64,000 nt of DNA from Microbulbifer agarilyticus (GTDB lineage Bacteria > Pseudomonadota > Gammaproteobacteria > Pseudomonadales > Cellvibrionaceae), in the NCBI RefSeq assembly GCF_019800665.1, contig NZ_JAHVKO010000007.1, positions 101,487 to 165,486 on the forward strand, given 5' to 3'. This document shows positions 9,341 to 19,981 of this stretch, piece by piece. The notes beneath the pieces are model-generated. The model saw only the letters and a program-made list of their open reading frames with translations, was not told the DNA's origin and made no database searches. The translations under genes and the position numbers were made by a program. Each line of letters begins with the position of its first letter. Within the stretch, counting starts at the first letter, position 1.

Positions 9341-9987
9341 TGAGAGCATTTACCAAGCACAAAGGCGTAGCCGCTCCGATGGACCGCGCCAATGTGGATA
9401 CGGATTTGATTATTCCGAAGCAGTTCCTGAAGTCGATCAAGCGTTCCGGTTTCGGCCCGAACCTGTTCGATGAACTGCGTTACCTGGATGAAGGCCAGCC
9501 GGGTCAGGACCACAGCAAGCGCCCGATTAATCCGGATTTTCCGTTGAACCACCCGCGCTATCAGGGTGCTTCGGTGTTGCTGGCGCGCAAGAATTTCGGT
9601 TGTGGCTCGAGCCGTGAACACGCGCCCTGGGCACTGGATGGCCATGGTTTCCGCGCGATCATCGCGCCGAGCTTCGCCGACATTTTCTTCAACAACTGCT
9701 TCAAGAACGGTCTCTTGCCGATCGTACTGGAAGAGGAAATTGTCGATCAGCTGTTTACAGAGATGTACGCAGAAGAGGGCTATGAGCTGGTCGTGGACCT
9801 GGAAGAGCAGGTCGTGATCAAACCCAGTGGGGAAACCCTCGCGTTTGAAGTGGATGCCTTCCGCAAACATTGCCTGTTGAATGGTCTCGATGACATCGGC
9901 CTGACGCTCGAAGATGCGGACGATATTCGCGCATACGAAGCCAAACGCCGTGAACAGGCTCCGTGGCTGTTCGACGCCGTGAAGTAA
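9340..9987 (+). CDS. leuD: 3-isopropylmalate dehydratase small subunit
   Basis: A 215-residue swivel-domain subunit of isopropylmalate isomerase. It shows the conserved [14 protein letters not shown] opening and the [13 protein letters not shown] motif. It starts one base inside the leuC stop codon, which gives stoichiometric expression, and leuB follows 29 bp later. Length and motifs are normal. Confidence 0.96.
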   Translation: MRAFTKHKGVAAPMDRANVDTDLIIPKQFLKSIKRSGFGPNLFDELRYLDEGQPGQDHSKRPINPDFPLNHPRYQGASVLLARKNFGCGSSREHAPWALDGHGFRAIIAPSFADIFFNNCFKNGLLPIVLEEEIVDQLFTEMYAEEGYELVVDLEEQVVIKPSGETLAFEVDAFRKHCLLNGLDDIGLTLEDADDIRAYEAKRREQAPWLFDAVK

Positions 9988-10016
9988 ACGGACGAAGTGG
10001 AATTTTAGGAAGATAA

Positions 10017-11090
10017 ATGAGCAAGAAAGTCATGATTCTTCCGGGCGATGGTATTGGCCCGGAAATTATCGAGCAGGCAGTTGCGGTACTGAAAACCGCA
10101 GACGAAAAATTCTCACTCAACCTCGAGTTCAGCGAGGGTTTGATTGGTGGTGCCTCGATCGATGCCCACGGCGAACCTCTGACCGACGCTGAGCTGGCCA
10201 AAGCGGGCGAGTGCGACGCGGTGCTGCTGGGTGCGGTAGGTGGTCCCAAATGGGACACACTGGAGCGCAGCATTCGCCCGGAGCGCGGCCTGCTGAAAAT
10301 TCGCAGCGGTCTGGGCCTCTACGCGAACTTGCGTCCGGCCATTCTGTACCCGCAATTGGCCGAGGCATCTTCCCTGAAGCCGGAAGTGGTTTCTGGTCTC
10401 GATATTCTGATCGTACGCGAACTCACCGGTGGTATTTATTTCGGTGAGCCGCGCGGTATCCAGACTCTGGAAAATGGTGAAAAGCAGGGCTTTAACACCT
10501 ACGTCTATAAAGAGTCTGAAATCGAGCGCATTGCGCGTACGGCATTTGAAGCGGCGAAAAAACGCGGTGGCAAGCTGTGCTCCGTGGACAAGGCCAACGT
10601 ACTGGAAGTCACCGTGCTGTGGCGCGAAGTGCTGGATCGCCTCGCGCCAGAATATCCAGAAGTTGAGCTGTCCCACATGTATGTGGACAACGCAGCGATG
10701 CAGCTGGTGCGTGCGCCCAAGCAGTTTGATGTGATGGTTACCGGCAATATGTTTGGCGATATTTTATCGGATGCCGCTGCCATGCTGACCGGATCCATTG
10801 GCATGCTGCCTTCTGCTTCCATGAACGAAACCGGGTTTGGTCTGTACGAACCCTGTCATGGCAGCGCACCGGATATCGCCGGACAAGGCATTGCCAATCC
10901 GCTGGCGACCATCCTGTCTGCGGCCATGATGCTGCGCTACTCCCTGAACATGGGCGAAGCCGCCGATGCCATCGAAGCAGCGGTAAGTAAGGTGCTGGAT
11001 CAGGGTCTGCGCACAGGGGATATCTACACCGAAGGCACGAAGAAAGTCTCTACCGCAGAAATGGGTGCGGCAGTAGTGGCGGCGCTGTAA
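10017..11090 (+). CDS. leuB: 3-isopropylmalate dehydrogenase
   Basis: A 357-residue NAD-dependent decarboxylating dehydrogenase making 2-oxoisocaproate from 3-isopropylmalate. The GDGIGPEI motif is near the N-terminus, and the isocitrate/isopropylmalate-dehydrogenase signature [14 protein letters not shown] is in the C-terminal half. AGGAAG lies just upstream of the ATG. It is the third gene of the leuCDB operon; asd follows about 100 bp later, across a possible RNA hairpin. Confidence 0.96.
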   Translation: MSKKVMILPGDGIGPEIIEQAVAVLKTADEKFSLNLEFSEGLIGGASIDAHGEPLTDAELAKAGECDAVLLGAVGGPKWDTLERSIRPERGLLKIRSGLGLYANLRPAILYPQLAEASSLKPEVVSGLDILIVRELTGGIYFGEPRGIQTLENGEKQGFNTYVYKESEIERIARTAFEAAKKRGGKLCSVDKANVLEVTVLWREVLDRLAPEYPEVELSHMYVDNAAMQLVRAPKQFDVMVTGNMFGDILSDAAAMLTGSIGMLPSASMNETGFGLYEPCHGSAPDIAGQGIANPLATILSAAMMLRYSLNMGEAADAIEAAVSKVLDQGLRTGDIYTEGTKKVSTAEMGAAVVAAL

Positions 11091-11110
11091 CGCGTCGCTT
11101 GAACGGACAT

Positions 11111-11161
11111 GATTCCGCTGCGCTTATTGCCAGATAAGCCTGGCTCAAGTGCAGCGGGATC
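11111..11161 (+). repeat. Inverted repeat in the leuB-asd gap
   Basis: GATTCCGCTGC (11111-11121) pairs with GCAGCGGGATC (11151-11161) over 10 of 11 positions, the remaining one being a T-G wobble. An inner CTTAT/ATAAG pair sits in the loop. No T-run follows. It is a candidate mRNA-processing or attenuator-like element between leuB and asd. Confidence 0.35.
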
Positions 11162-11191
11162 AGGAAATACATAGATTCTCAGGGTTTAACA

Positions 11192-12307
11192 ATGAACAAG
11201 GTAGGTTTCGTAGGCTGGCGCGGTATGGTCGGCTCGGTTTTGATGGGACGCATGCTGGAAGAAAACGACTTCGCACATATTGCTGAGCCGGTATTTTTCT
11301 CCACATCCAATGCCGGTGGTAAAGCACCGGAAATTGGCAAGGAAGTCGCTCCCCTCAAAAACGCCTACGATCTGGATGCACTGGCCGAGCTGGACGCGAT
11401 TGTCAGCTGTCAGGGTGGTGACTACACCAAGGAAGTGTTTGGAAAATTACGTGAACAGGGTTGGCAGGGTTACTGGATCGATGCCGCCTCCAGCCTGCGT
11501 ATGGACGATGATGCGATCATCGTGCTGGACCCGGTTAACCGCGATGTGATTGACCAGGGCATTGCGTCCGGCGTGAAGAATTTTATTGGCGGCAACTGCA
11601 CCGTGAGCCTGATGCTGATGGCGCTGGGCGGTCTGTTCCGCGAGGGGTTGGTGGAGTGGATTACCGCCCAGACCTACCAGGCCGCGAGCGGCGCCGGCGC
11701 CAAGAACATGCGTGAACTGATTTCCCAGATGGGCAGTATCCGCGATGGCGTCGCCAGCGAGTTGGCCGATCCGTCCAGTGCAATTCTCGAGATTGATCGC
11801 AAGGTTGCGGAAAACATGCGCAGTGCGGAATTCCCCACCAGCGAATTTGGCGCACCGCTCGCCGGTAGTCTGCTGCCGTGGATCGATACCCCGATGGAGT
11901 CCGGCCAGAGCCGCGAAGAGTGGAAAGCGCAGGTAGAGGCCAACAAAATCCTCGGCACCAGCGCGGATGTACCGGTGGATGGCACCTGTGTGCGTATTGG
12001 CGCTATGCGCTGCCACAGCCAGGCGTTTACCGTGAAGCTGAAGAAAGACCTGCCGCTGGCGGAAATTGAACAGTTGATTGGCACTGCCAACGATTGGGTC
12101 AAGGTCGTTCCCAACGAGCGCGAAGTTACTGTGCAGGAGCTGACCCCGACAGCGGTCACTGGCAAGCTGGATATCCCGGTAGGCCGTCTGCGTAAGCTGA
12201 GCATGGGTGGTGAATACCTGAATGCATTCACCGTGGGCGACCAGCTGTTGTGGGGCGCTGCCGAGCCACTGCGCCGCGTGCTGCTCATTCTGATGGGCAA
12301 ACTGTAA
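11192..12307 (+). CDS. asd: Aspartate-semialdehyde dehydrogenase
   Basis: A 371-residue NADPH-dependent enzyme reducing aspartyl phosphate to aspartate semialdehyde, the branch point for lysine/diaminopimelate, threonine and methionine. The Rossmann start [18 protein letters not shown] and the active-site GGNCTVSL, with nucleophile Cys136, are intact. Its product supplies the homoserine pathway used by metZ later in the window. The next gene is a paralogue without the catalytic cysteine, an arrangement known from Pseudomonas. Confidence 0.96.
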   Translation: MNKVGFVGWRGMVGSVLMGRMLEENDFAHIAEPVFFSTSNAGGKAPEIGKEVAPLKNAYDLDALAELDAIVSCQGGDYTKEVFGKLREQGWQGYWIDAASSLRMDDDAIIVLDPVNRDVIDQGIASGVKNFIGGNCTVSLMLMALGGLFREGLVEWITAQTYQAASGAGAKNMRELISQMGSIRDGVASELADPSSAILEIDRKVAENMRSAEFPTSEFGAPLAGSLLPWIDTPMESGQSREEWKAQVEANKILGTSADVPVDGTCVRIGAMRCHSQAFTVKLKKDLPLAEIEQLIGTANDWVKVVPNEREVTVQELTPTAVTGKLDIPVGRLRKLSMGGEYLNAFTVGDQLLWGAAEPLRRVLLILMGKL

Positions 12308-12487
12308 CGCGTCTCTGGTTGTTTTTTGTTCTAATCGCCGCCCCTATCCCGGGGCGGCTTCCCCCCTGACTCTCCGTGAGTATAATCCCCCGCAATTTCA
12401 GGCTGCTGCTTTAGTGGTCGACCTGCCTGAAAAGCAGCCGTTGCTTTTCACAGATTCAAAATTCGTAAAACCGAAATAGGTCCAAAT

Positions 12488-13492
12488 ATGACAGAGTCCA
12501 CCCGGGAGCTGGTGATCGTTGGTGTTGGCAGTGCGCCGTTTGATGCGCTGCTGGAGATCCTGGAGGAGCGCAAAACCGTCACTCCAGACCAGCTAAAACT
12601 GGTGATCGACGATGAGTCGGAAGTGGACCCGCAGGTGTTTGCCAACCGCAGCGTACCGGTAACACCGCTGAAAGACTTCGCATTTTCTGCGCAGCAGGTG
12701 GTGTTGCTGCTGACCGGCGGTGACACGGCAACCGCAGCGCTGGCAAAAGCCGAGCAGGCGGGCGCCTGGGTGGTGGATGCGGCGGGCCTTACCCGCGGTG
12801 ATGAAAGCGTCGCGCTTATTCACCCGTTGCTCAATAGTGCAGAACTTAACCAGCGCGATGAACACGATCGCAAGGTGATTGCGGTGCCGGGCGCTGGTGC
12901 AGCGATGCTGGCAGAAGCGCTGTTTCCGCTGAAGTCCCAGCTGCAATCAGTTGAGGTGGTTCTGAATCAGCCCGTGTCCGCCCTCGGCAAGGCGAGTGTG
13001 GATGCCGCAGCTGCCCAGACCGCGCGCTTATTCAATGGGCAGGAGCCGGAGGCGGATGAGGCCAGCGGTCAGCGCCTTGCTTTCAACATGCTGAGTTCCG
13101 CCGAAGCGCAATTGGAAAGTGGCCACGGTTTCAGTGAGTTGGCACTGGTGCTGGAATTGCGCCGTTTGCTGGGTGATGAAGTAGCGCTGGATGCGTCGAT
13201 TAATACCGCGTCGGTGTTTCATGGCCAACTGGCGAACATCAGCGTGCAGCTGAAAGAGCAGCAGGAACTGGCAACGGTGCGTGGCTTGCTTGCCAACGGC
13301 GCGCGCCTGGAGATGCGAGAGCGTCCGTCGGCACAGGATGCGGTAGGCAGTGAGAGCACCTTATTGGGGCGCTTGCGCACCGGTTTGATCAATCCGCGAC
13401 AGGTTGTATTTTGTGCGGCATCCGACAATTTGCGTAAAGACGTCGCAATTAACTGTGTACAAATTGTCCACTTGTTGCTAAAAACCCATTGA
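12488..13492 (+). CDS. usg: Asd-like USG-1 family protein lacking the catalytic cysteine
   Basis: A 334-residue homologue of aspartate-semialdehyde dehydrogenase. The overall Asd layout is recognisable (VGVGSAPFDALLEIL at the Rossmann start, a PVSALGKASVDAAA segment in the middle). The active-site region, however, reads VIAVPGAGAAMLAEA, where true Asd has Asn-Cys-Thr. It should be inactive as a dehydrogenase. USG-1 homologues sit between asd and fimV in Pseudomonas; their role is unknown. The symbol follows that usage. Confidence 0.82.
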   Translation: MTESTRELVIVGVGSAPFDALLEILEERKTVTPDQLKLVIDDESEVDPQVFANRSVPVTPLKDFAFSAQQVVLLLTGGDTATAALAKAEQAGAWVVDAAGLTRGDESVALIHPLLNSAELNQRDEHDRKVIAVPGAGAAMLAEALFPLKSQLQSVEVVLNQPVSALGKASVDAAAAQTARLFNGQEPEADEASGQRLAFNMLSSAEAQLESGHGFSELALVLELRRLLGDEVALDASINTASVFHGQLANISVQLKEQQELATVRGLLANGARLEMRERPSAQDAVGSESTLLGRLRTGLINPRQVVFCAASDNLRKDVAINCVQIVHLLLKTH

Positions 13493-13803
13493 TATTTAAT
13501 ACTTAGCGGCCTTTCTGAAGGTTTCTTCTTAACTTTGTGCCATTCAGGAATCCACAACACTTGGGGGTGTTGTGGGGAAGGTTAAGTGGGAATCCGGAAG
13601 GGTTAAGTCTTTTTCGGGGGGCGCATCGTCGCCAAAGCGTGGAGTCTGGTGTCTGATCATCGACTCTTGTTGAATAAATTTTGTGCAAAAATTAGCACAA
13701 GCTGGGCCTGACCAAGTCCGTGAGCATGCTTATTGTGAAGTCGTGTTTGTGGATAAAAAATAATCAGGTGCCGGTGTGATTCTAAAAATAAAGGGAATCG
13801 GAT
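13493..13803 (+). promoter_or_regulatory. Intergenic region upstream of fimV
   Basis: About 310 bp without a gene. It holds a perfect 9-bp hairpin CCACAACAC (13552-13560) / GTGTTGTGG (13567-13575) with no T-run, and a smaller dyad TTGTGC (13681-13686) / GCACAA (13695-13700) that could be an operator or part of the fimV promoter region. No convincing -35/-10 pair could be fixed by eye. Confidence 0.35.
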
Positions 13804-16800
13804 ATGCGTGTGCAAAAGCTGGCACTTGCGGTGGGTCTGGTCAGCGCACTGGGTGGCAATGGGGCTCTGGCACTTGGTCTCGGTGAGATCAAGGTAAACT
13901 CCACTCTGAATCAGCCGCTCGATGCAGAAATTAAGCTGCTGCAAACCCGCGGCCTGGGTGAGAATGAAATCAAGGTCCGCCTGGCGAGCCTGGAAGATTT
14001 TGAGCGCGCAGGAGTCGAGCGGGGGTATTCCCTTGATGGCATCCGCTTTGACGTCGACTATTCCAGCGGCCAGCCGATGGTGCGCATCACCAGCCGCTCT
14101 CCGATTCGCGAACCTTTCCTGAATTTCCTGGTAGAAACCCGCTGGCCAAGTGGCCGCCTGCTGCGGGAGTACACCTTGCTGATGGATCTGCCGGCGTTCT
14201 CCACCAACACCGCATCCCAGCCAGTGCGTGCTGCAGAGCGCGAGCGCCAGCAGGTGCAGCGCAATACCACCCCGGTTCAACGCCCCATCCAGCCCACAGT
14301 TGAGCGCGCACCAGAGCCTGTAGCGGCTCCGGCGGAGCAGGCCGCTCCGGTATCGACGGTTGAAGAAACCGTGGAAGAGCAGGTGCAGCAGCCGATCTTT
14401 GAAGAGCCGGCAGAAGAATTTATTGACCCGCAGACCTCTACCGAGAGTGGCAGCCGCGTCTACGGTCCAGTGGAAGCCAACAAGACCCTGTGGGAAATCG
14501 CTCGCGATAGCCGTGAGTCTCGCGACCTGTCTGTTCAACAGACCATGCTGGCGATCCAGCGCCTGAACCCTGAAGCGTTTATCAACAACAACATCAACCT
14601 GCTGAAGAAAGGTGCAGTCCTGCGTCTGCCCACCGCAGACGAAGTGCGCGGTTTGACGCGCTCCGAAGCGGTTTCTCAGGTTGCTACCCAGAACGATGCC
14701 TGGCGTGAACGAGTGGCCGATACCGACGTTACCGGCGCCCCGCTGGACGCACGTGCCACCGTTGAAGAAACCTACGAGAGCGATGCCCTGGAAGGTCGTG
14801 TGTCTCTGGGCGCGCCGGGTGACAACGAGTCCGTCTTGTCCGGTTCTGGCAGCGGTAGCAGCGAGAGCGATGCGCTGGAAGGCGAGCTCGCGGTTACCGA
14901 AGAAGAGTTGGACAAGTCCCGTCTCGAGGGCGCCGAACTGGAAGAGCGTATCGGTGAGCTGAGCGAGCAGATCGATACCATGGAGCGCCTGGTTGAAGTC
15001 TCCAACGATGAGTTGCAGGCGGTGCAGGCTGCGGCCACTGAGACCAATGACGCGCTGGAAGCAGAAGCGGAAACCTTTGAGTCCGCTGAAATCGACGGTG
15101 AGGCACTGGATCTCGCCGGCGAAGAAAACTCAGCGTTTGCTGATAGCGAAGTTGAAGGTACTGAGGTAGAAGGTACCGAGGTAGAAGCTGGCGAGTTTGA
15201 CACTACCAGCGAGGAAGCGGCGGAAGTCGAAGCTGCTCCAGAAGTTGCACCTGCCGCAGAGGCGGACGCTAACCGCAATCGCGTAGTGGTGCAGACCCGT
15301 TCTGAACCGAGCCTGGTCGACACCCTGATGGAGAACATCCAGTGGATCGGCATTGGCGCTGGCGCCTTGCTGGCCGCACTGTTTGGCTTCTTCACTTGGC
15401 GTCGTCGCAAGGAAGAGGAAGAGGCCATCCGCCAGGTTGAGCTGGAGATGGCTGCCGAGCGCGCGCTGGCGGAAGCACCCAGCGAATCCTTCGAAGATGA
15501 CTCTCTGGTGGCGGTTGAAGAGCTGGAAGCAAACAGCAATCTCGACCTGGACCAACTGGGTGAAGTCGAAACCGACGACCCGGTGGCGGAAGCGGAAATT
15601 CACCTGTCTCTCGGGCAGTATCAGGAAGCAGAAGCGAAGCTTCTGACAGGCCTCAAGGGTGCGCCCGAGAATGTTGATGCACGCCTGATGTTGCTGGAGG
15701 TGTACGCGCACCAGCAAGACGGCAACCAGTTTGACGATCATTACCGTCAGCTGCTGGGCTACAGCGATGGCCCGGTAGCGGATCGTGCGGCGCGCCTGCG
15801 CGAAACCATTGCCGGTATTGGTCCTTTTGAAGCGCCGGAAACGAATTTCTCCAGCGAGTCCCTGGAGGCTGCGCAGCTGGATGATCTGGGTTCTGACCTC
15901 GACAACTTTGAGGCGAGCTTTGATGATCTGGACGAGTTCTCCAACAGTGACTCGGCAGCGAGCACCGCAGCCCCGGCTGCGGAGAGTGACGACATTGGCG
16001 CCCTCGACGACCTGTCCCTGGATCTGGGTGGCGCAGATGCTGAACCCATCACTGCAGATGACGACTTTTCGCTCGACCTGGACCTGGGTGATGAATTTAC
16101 CGCAACAGATGCTGAGCAGCCTGCTGCGGAACTGGGTGGCCTGGAGCTGGACGCTGGGCCAGAAGCGCAGTCCTCGGAGCAGGAATTCGATCTCGACCTC
16201 GGTTCCCTGGATTTGGGTGGCGACGATCTGGAATCCGGATCTGGCGCTGACCTGACGCTTGAAGCGAGCGAGCCTGCCGCCGCCGAAGATTTCGCTCTGG
16301 ATGAGCTGATGAATGACGGTGAGCTGGATCTGGATAGTCTGGATCTGGATTCCTCTATGGAAACCAGTGAACCTGCCGCAGAAGAAGCGGCCGCGGTTCC
16401 TGCCGCCGAATCCGATGATGCTGGCCTGGACTTTGACTTGGATCTGACCCCGATGGAGGGTGGTGACCAGTCGTCAAATGAATCTGCCACTGATGACCTG
16501 GGTGTCAGCCTTGAAGATGATCTGGGAAGTCTGGATCTGGACAGCATCGATCTGGGCGATATTGATCTGGGGGATGCGGGCCTGGCCGAAACGCCGGCCG
16601 TTGAATCTCCGGCGGCAGCTCAGGATCTCGATCTGGCGGTTATGGATGCGCCCGCGAGCGCCCAGCCGGCTGCGGATACTACAGAGGATCTGGCAGACCT
16701 GAGTTTTGACCTGGAGGGTGACCTGGATTCCGAGCTGAACCTGCTCGAAGGCAGCGACGAAGTGAGCACCAAGCTCGAGTTGGCCCAGGCTTATCTGGAT

Positions 16801-16905
16801 ATGGGTGACAAAGAAGGTGCCCGCGAAATCCTTGGCGAAGTGGTTGATGAGAGTGCGGGTGAGCACCAGCAGCGCGCCAAAGAAATGCTGGAGCGCATGG
16901 GTTAA
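13804..16905 (+). CDS. fimV: FimV/HubP-type polar scaffold protein
   Basis: A 1033-residue inner-membrane protein of the FimV family, which organises the cell pole and supports type IV pilus and secretion functions by binding peptidoglycan. In order: a signal peptide; a FimV N-terminal domain (LGLGEIKVNSTLNQPLDAEI); a Pro/Glu-rich linker; a LysM domain at about 220-276; a Ser/Glu-rich coiled segment; one membrane helix at about 513-535 followed by RRRKEEEE; TPR-like repeats near 590-660; a very long Asp/Leu/Ser-rich acidic region with repeated LDLDSLDL-like units; and a C-terminal FimV/TPR domain (about 985-1033). A terminator follows. Confidence 0.93.
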   Translation: MRVQKLALAVGLVSALGGNGALALGLGEIKVNSTLNQPLDAEIKLLQTRGLGENEIKVRLASLEDFERAGVERGYSLDGIRFDVDYSSGQPMVRITSRSPIREPFLNFLVETRWPSGRLLREYTLLMDLPAFSTNTASQPVRAAERERQQVQRNTTPVQRPIQPTVERAPEPVAAPAEQAAPVSTVEETVEEQVQQPIFEEPAEEFIDPQTSTESGSRVYGPVEANKTLWEIARDSRESRDLSVQQTMLAIQRLNPEAFINNNINLLKKGAVLRLPTADEVRGLTRSEAVSQVATQNDAWRERVADTDVTGAPLDARATVEETYESDALEGRVSLGAPGDNESVLSGSGSGSSESDALEGELAVTEEELDKSRLEGAELEERIGELSEQIDTMERLVEVSNDELQAVQAAATETNDALEAEAETFESAEIDGEALDLAGEENSAFADSEVEGTEVEGTEVEAGEFDTTSEEAAEVEAAPEVAPAAEADANRNRVVVQTRSEPSLVDTLMENIQWIGIGAGALLAALFGFFTWRRRKEEEEAIRQVELEMAAERALAEAPSESFEDDSLVAVEELEANSNLDLDQLGEVETDDPVAEAEIHLSLGQYQEAEAKLLTGLKGAPENVDARLMLLEVYAHQQDGNQFDDHYRQLLGYSDGPVADRAARLRETIAGIGPFEAPETNFSSESLEAAQLDDLGSDLDNFEASFDDLDEFSNSDSAASTAAPAAESDDIGALDDLSLDLGGADAEPITADDDFSLDLDLGDEFTATDAEQPAAELGGLELDAGPEAQSSEQEFDLDLGSLDLGGDDLESGSGADLTLEASEPAAAEDFALDELMNDGELDLDSLDLDSSMETSEPAAEEAAAVPAAESDDAGLDFDLDLTPMEGGDQSSNESATDDLGVSLEDDLGSLDLDSIDLGDIDLGDAGLAETPAVESPAAAQDLDLAVMDAPASAQPAADTTEDLADLSFDLEGDLDSELNLLEGSDEVSTKLELAQAYLDMGDKEGAREILGEVVDESAGEHQQRAKEMLERMG

Positions 16906-16955
16906 TCGCGCGCTCTGCACCAACGAATTCAAGCTGTCTACAGCAACAACACTTT

Positions 16956-16984
16956 GACCCCGCTTTTGCGGGGTCTTCTTTTTT
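16956..16984 (+). terminator. Rho-independent terminator after fimV
   Basis: GACCCCGC (16956-16963) / GCGGGGTC (16968-16975) forms a perfect 8-bp stem with a TTTT loop, followed by TTCTTTTTT. It separates fimV from truA, which starts only 25 bp further on. Confidence 0.92.
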
Positions 16985-17008
16985 CTGGGGCCGTGTAAAA
17001 TTCGCCCT

Positions 17009-17893
17009 ATGAAGAACAAGATTTACCAATACAAGCCGAACGGTGAGGTGCCCCCGGGGGAATCTTTGCCGGAAGGGTTGCGTCGTATTGCCCTGGGTGT
17101 GGAGTACTGTGGTACCCGCCTGCGGGGCTTTCAAAAGCAAAAGCACGATCCGCTCACGGTGCAGGAAACCCTGGAAAAGGCCCTGTCCAAGGTCGCAGCA
17201 GAGCCCGTGACACTGGTGTGTGCCGGGCGTACCGATGCCGGTGTGCACGCATCCAGCCAGGTGGTGCATTTTGATACCACCGCGCAGCGCCCGCTTAAGG
17301 CCTGGGTGCAGGGCGTGAACACGCAGATGCCGTTCGATGTGCGAGTGCACTGGGCCCAGGAAGTGCCCGCGCAGTTCCACGCCCGCTTTTCTGCCCGCAG
17401 TCGCAGCTATCGTTACCTGATCCACAGTGCGCCTACGCGCTCGGCGCAGGCTGCCAGCGAAGTGACCTGGACCGAGCGCACCCTCGATCTGGAGGCCATG
17501 CGCGAGGGTGCTCGCTACCTGATTGGCGAGCACGACTTCAGTAGCTTCCGCGCTGCGCAGTGTCAGGCGCGTTCGCCAGTGCGGCGGCTTACCCGCCTGG
17601 ATATTGGCCGGGTAGGGCAGCTGATTGTGCTGGAAGTGAGTGCCACCGCGTTTCTGCATCACATGGTGCGCAACATCGCCGGGGTCCTGATGGCGGTGGG
17701 GCGCGGCGACCGTTCACCGGAGTGGGTGCAGCAAGTACTGGAAGCGCGCGATCGTACCGCCGCCAGCGTTACCGCACCGCCGCATGGTCTCTATCTGGTG
17801 GACGTTCAGTATCCGCCGGAGTTCACCCTGCCGGAAGTGGCGCCGGGGCCGTTGTTAGTACCCCTGCCATTTGGCAGTATCGGTACCGAGTAG
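17009..17893 (+). CDS. truA: tRNA pseudouridine(38-40) synthase
   Basis: A 294-residue TruA-family enzyme that makes pseudouridine at positions 38-40 of the tRNA anticodon stem-loop. The catalytic motif GRTDAGVHA carries the active Asp, and the VQETLEKAL and HHMVRNIAGVL segments are typical. The N-terminus is about 25 residues longer than the core, and the C-terminus carries a Pro-rich extension. The position between fimV and trpF is the conserved one. The first ATG of the frame is used. Confidence 0.94.
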   Translation: MKNKIYQYKPNGEVPPGESLPEGLRRIALGVEYCGTRLRGFQKQKHDPLTVQETLEKALSKVAAEPVTLVCAGRTDAGVHASSQVVHFDTTAQRPLKAWVQGVNTQMPFDVRVHWAQEVPAQFHARFSARSRSYRYLIHSAPTRSAQAASEVTWTERTLDLEAMREGARYLIGEHDFSSFRAAQCQARSPVRRLTRLDIGRVGQLIVLEVSATAFLHHMVRNIAGVLMAVGRGDRSPEWVQQVLEARDRTAASVTAPPHGLYLVDVQYPPEFTLPEVAPGPLLVPLPFGSIGTE

Positions 17894-18083
17894 CCGCATT
17901 TGCGGGGGCGCTGGGTGAGAGCGCATTTCGCCACGCCCGGTGATCTGCTAGTATCGCCTGCTCTCCGAATTCTTCTACTGCCAGCGCCCGGGATGTATGG
18001 CGATCGTCGTATGATGATTTCTGATTTGGGCGCAGTGGCGTCCGACAGAGCGCCAGTCTGGCAGGTATAGCGATGTAAGGATT

Positions 18084-18746
18084 ATGCGCGTAAAGATCTG
18101 CGGTATTACCAGTGTCGAAGACGCTCGGCTGGCTGTCGATGCCGGCGCCGATGCGCTCGGTCTGGTGTTTTATCCGCCCAGCCCCCGCCACGTATCCCTG
18201 GAGCAGGCAGCGGAAATTGCCCGTGCAGTGACGCCCTTTGTTGTGTTGACCGGGCTGTTTGTGGATGCCCATCCACAGGAGGTCGGGCGGGTGCTCGCGA
18301 AAGTCCCGCTGAACCTGCTGCAATTCCATGGCAATGAAACCGCTGCCTATTGTCGGCAGTTTCATCGTCCGTATATCAAAGCCCTGCGTATGAAACCAGA
18401 GCTGAACCCCAGTGAGGCCATGTCGGCCTACCCGGACGCCCGCGGTTACCTGCTGGATGCCTACCGCAAAGGCGTTCCCGGTGGCACCGGTGACACCTTT
18501 GACTGGCAGCGCGTGCCCCAGGGGCGCGAGCGCAATGAGCGCCAGGTGATTCTCGCCGGAGGTTTGAACCCGGAAAACGTGGCGCAGGCGGTTTCCGCCG
18601 CGGCCCCCGACGCGGTCGACGTGAGCGGTGGTGTGGAAGCCGCACCGGGCCGTAAAGATCCAGACAAGGTGCGCGAATTTGTTCGCGCAGCCCGCGCTGC
18701 CGCTGCGAGCGGCGCGTCCAGTAATGCATTGATTCAAGGAGTTTGA
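18084..18746 (+). CDS. trpF: Phosphoribosylanthranilate isomerase
   Basis: A 220-residue TIM-barrel enzyme that converts phosphoribosylanthranilate to the carboxyphenylamino-deoxyribulose phosphate in tryptophan synthesis. VKICGITSVEDA at the N-terminus holds the catalytic Cys; LQFHGNE and GGLNPENV are the other family motifs. trpB starts 3 bp after its stop, so trpF-trpB-trpA form one operon. No trp attenuator-like leader with Trp codons was found upstream. Confidence 0.95.
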   Translation: MRVKICGITSVEDARLAVDAGADALGLVFYPPSPRHVSLEQAAEIARAVTPFVVLTGLFVDAHPQEVGRVLAKVPLNLLQFHGNETAAYCRQFHRPYIKALRMKPELNPSEAMSAYPDARGYLLDAYRKGVPGGTGDTFDWQRVPQGRERNERQVILAGGLNPENVAQAVSAAAPDAVDVSGGVEAAPGRKDPDKVREFVRAARAAAASGASSNALIQGV

Positions 18747-18749
18747 GCC

Positions 18750-19970
18750 GTGAGTAAACCCAGTTCACCCATCGATTTTGGGGCCTACCCGGATGCCCGC
18801 GGGCACTTCGGTGAGTTCGGTGGGCGTTTCGTCTCCGAGACCCTGATCAGCGCTCTCGATGAATTGCGGGAAATGTATGAGCGACTGAAAAACGATCCGG
18901 AATTCCAGGCCGCGTTTGATTACGACCTGGCCCATTACGTTGGCCGTCCTTCGCCCCTGTATCTGGCGGAGCGTCTTACCGAAGCCGCCGGCGGTGCCCG
19001 TATCTGGCTGAAGCGCGAAGATCTCAACCATACCGGCGCGCACAAGGTGAACAACACCGTTGGTCAGGCGCTGCTGGCCAAGCACAGCGGCAAGAGCCGG
19101 GTGATTGCAGAAACCGGTGCCGGTCAGCACGGTGTGGCAACCGCCACGGTTGCGGCGCGTCTGGGGCTCAAGTGTGCGGTGTACATGGGCGCGGAAGACG
19201 TTAAGCGTCAGTCGCCGAATGTGTACCGCATGAAGTTGCTTGGGGCAGAAGTTATTCCCGTGGAGTCCGGCTCCAAAACCCTGAAAGACGCCATGAACGA
19301 GGCGATGCGCGACTGGGTCACCAATGTGGACGATACCTTCTACATCATTGGTACCGTGGCTGGGCCACACCCTTACCCGCAGTTGGTGCGCGATTTTAAT
19401 TCCATTATCGGTCGCGAAGCGCGTCGTCAGAGTCTGGAACAATTTGGACAGCTGCCGGATGCGCTGGTGGCTTGTGTGGGCGGTGGTTCTAATGCCATTG
19501 GCCTGTTCCATCCGTTCCTGGCTGACGAATCCGTAAAAATGTACGGCGTAGAGGCCGGTGGTGACGGCGTCGAAACCGGTCGTCATGCCGCGCCGCTGAA
19601 TGATGGTGTGCCCGGTGTACTGCACGGTAACCGCACTTACCTGATGGAAGATGACGATGGTCAGATCATCGAGACCCACTCGGTATCTGCCGGCCTGGAT
19701 TACCCGGGGGTAGGTCCCGAGCACGCCTGGCTGCGCGATATTGGCCGTGTCGAGTATGTGGCTGCGAATGACGATGAAGCCCTGGCGGCGTTCCGTCAGC
19801 TGACGCGCACCGAGGGTATTTTGCCGGCGCTGGAATCCAGCCATGCGGTAGCTTATGCACTGAAACTGGCTGCCACCATGCGCCCGGATCAGAACATTGT
19901 TGTGAACCTTTCCGGCCGCGGTGATAAGGATATTTTCACCGTTGCCGCTATCGACGGCATTGAAGTTTAA
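18750..19970 (+). CDS. trpB: Tryptophan synthase beta chain
   Basis: A 406-residue PLP enzyme joining indole and serine to tryptophan. The PLP-binding lysine is at about residue 99 in [10 protein letters not shown], and the glycine-rich phosphate loop is GGGSNAIG. The start is GTG at 18750 with AAGGAG about 8 nt upstream, immediately after trpF. It forms the alpha2-beta2 complex with the product of the next gene. Confidence 0.96.
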   Translation: MSKPSSPIDFGAYPDARGHFGEFGGRFVSETLISALDELREMYERLKNDPEFQAAFDYDLAHYVGRPSPLYLAERLTEAAGGARIWLKREDLNHTGAHKVNNTVGQALLAKHSGKSRVIAETGAGQHGVATATVAARLGLKCAVYMGAEDVKRQSPNVYRMKLLGAEVIPVESGSKTLKDAMNEAMRDWVTNVDDTFYIIGTVAGPHPYPQLVRDFNSIIGREARRQSLEQFGQLPDALVACVGGGSNAIGLFHPFLADESVKMYGVEAGGDGVETGRHAAPLNDGVPGVLHGNRTYLMEDDDGQIIETHSVSAGLDYPGVGPEHAWLRDIGRVEYVAANDDEALAAFRQLTRTEGILPALESSHAVAYALKLAATMRPDQNIVVNLSGRGDKDIFTVAAIDGIEV

Positions 19971-19981
19971 GGAACCCGGTC

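Noticed and set aside
11098..11191. Possible amino-acid attenuator or riboswitch upstream of asd
   Set aside because: There is a hairpin but no leader peptide with regulatory codons, no T-run and no recognisable lysine-riboswitch core.
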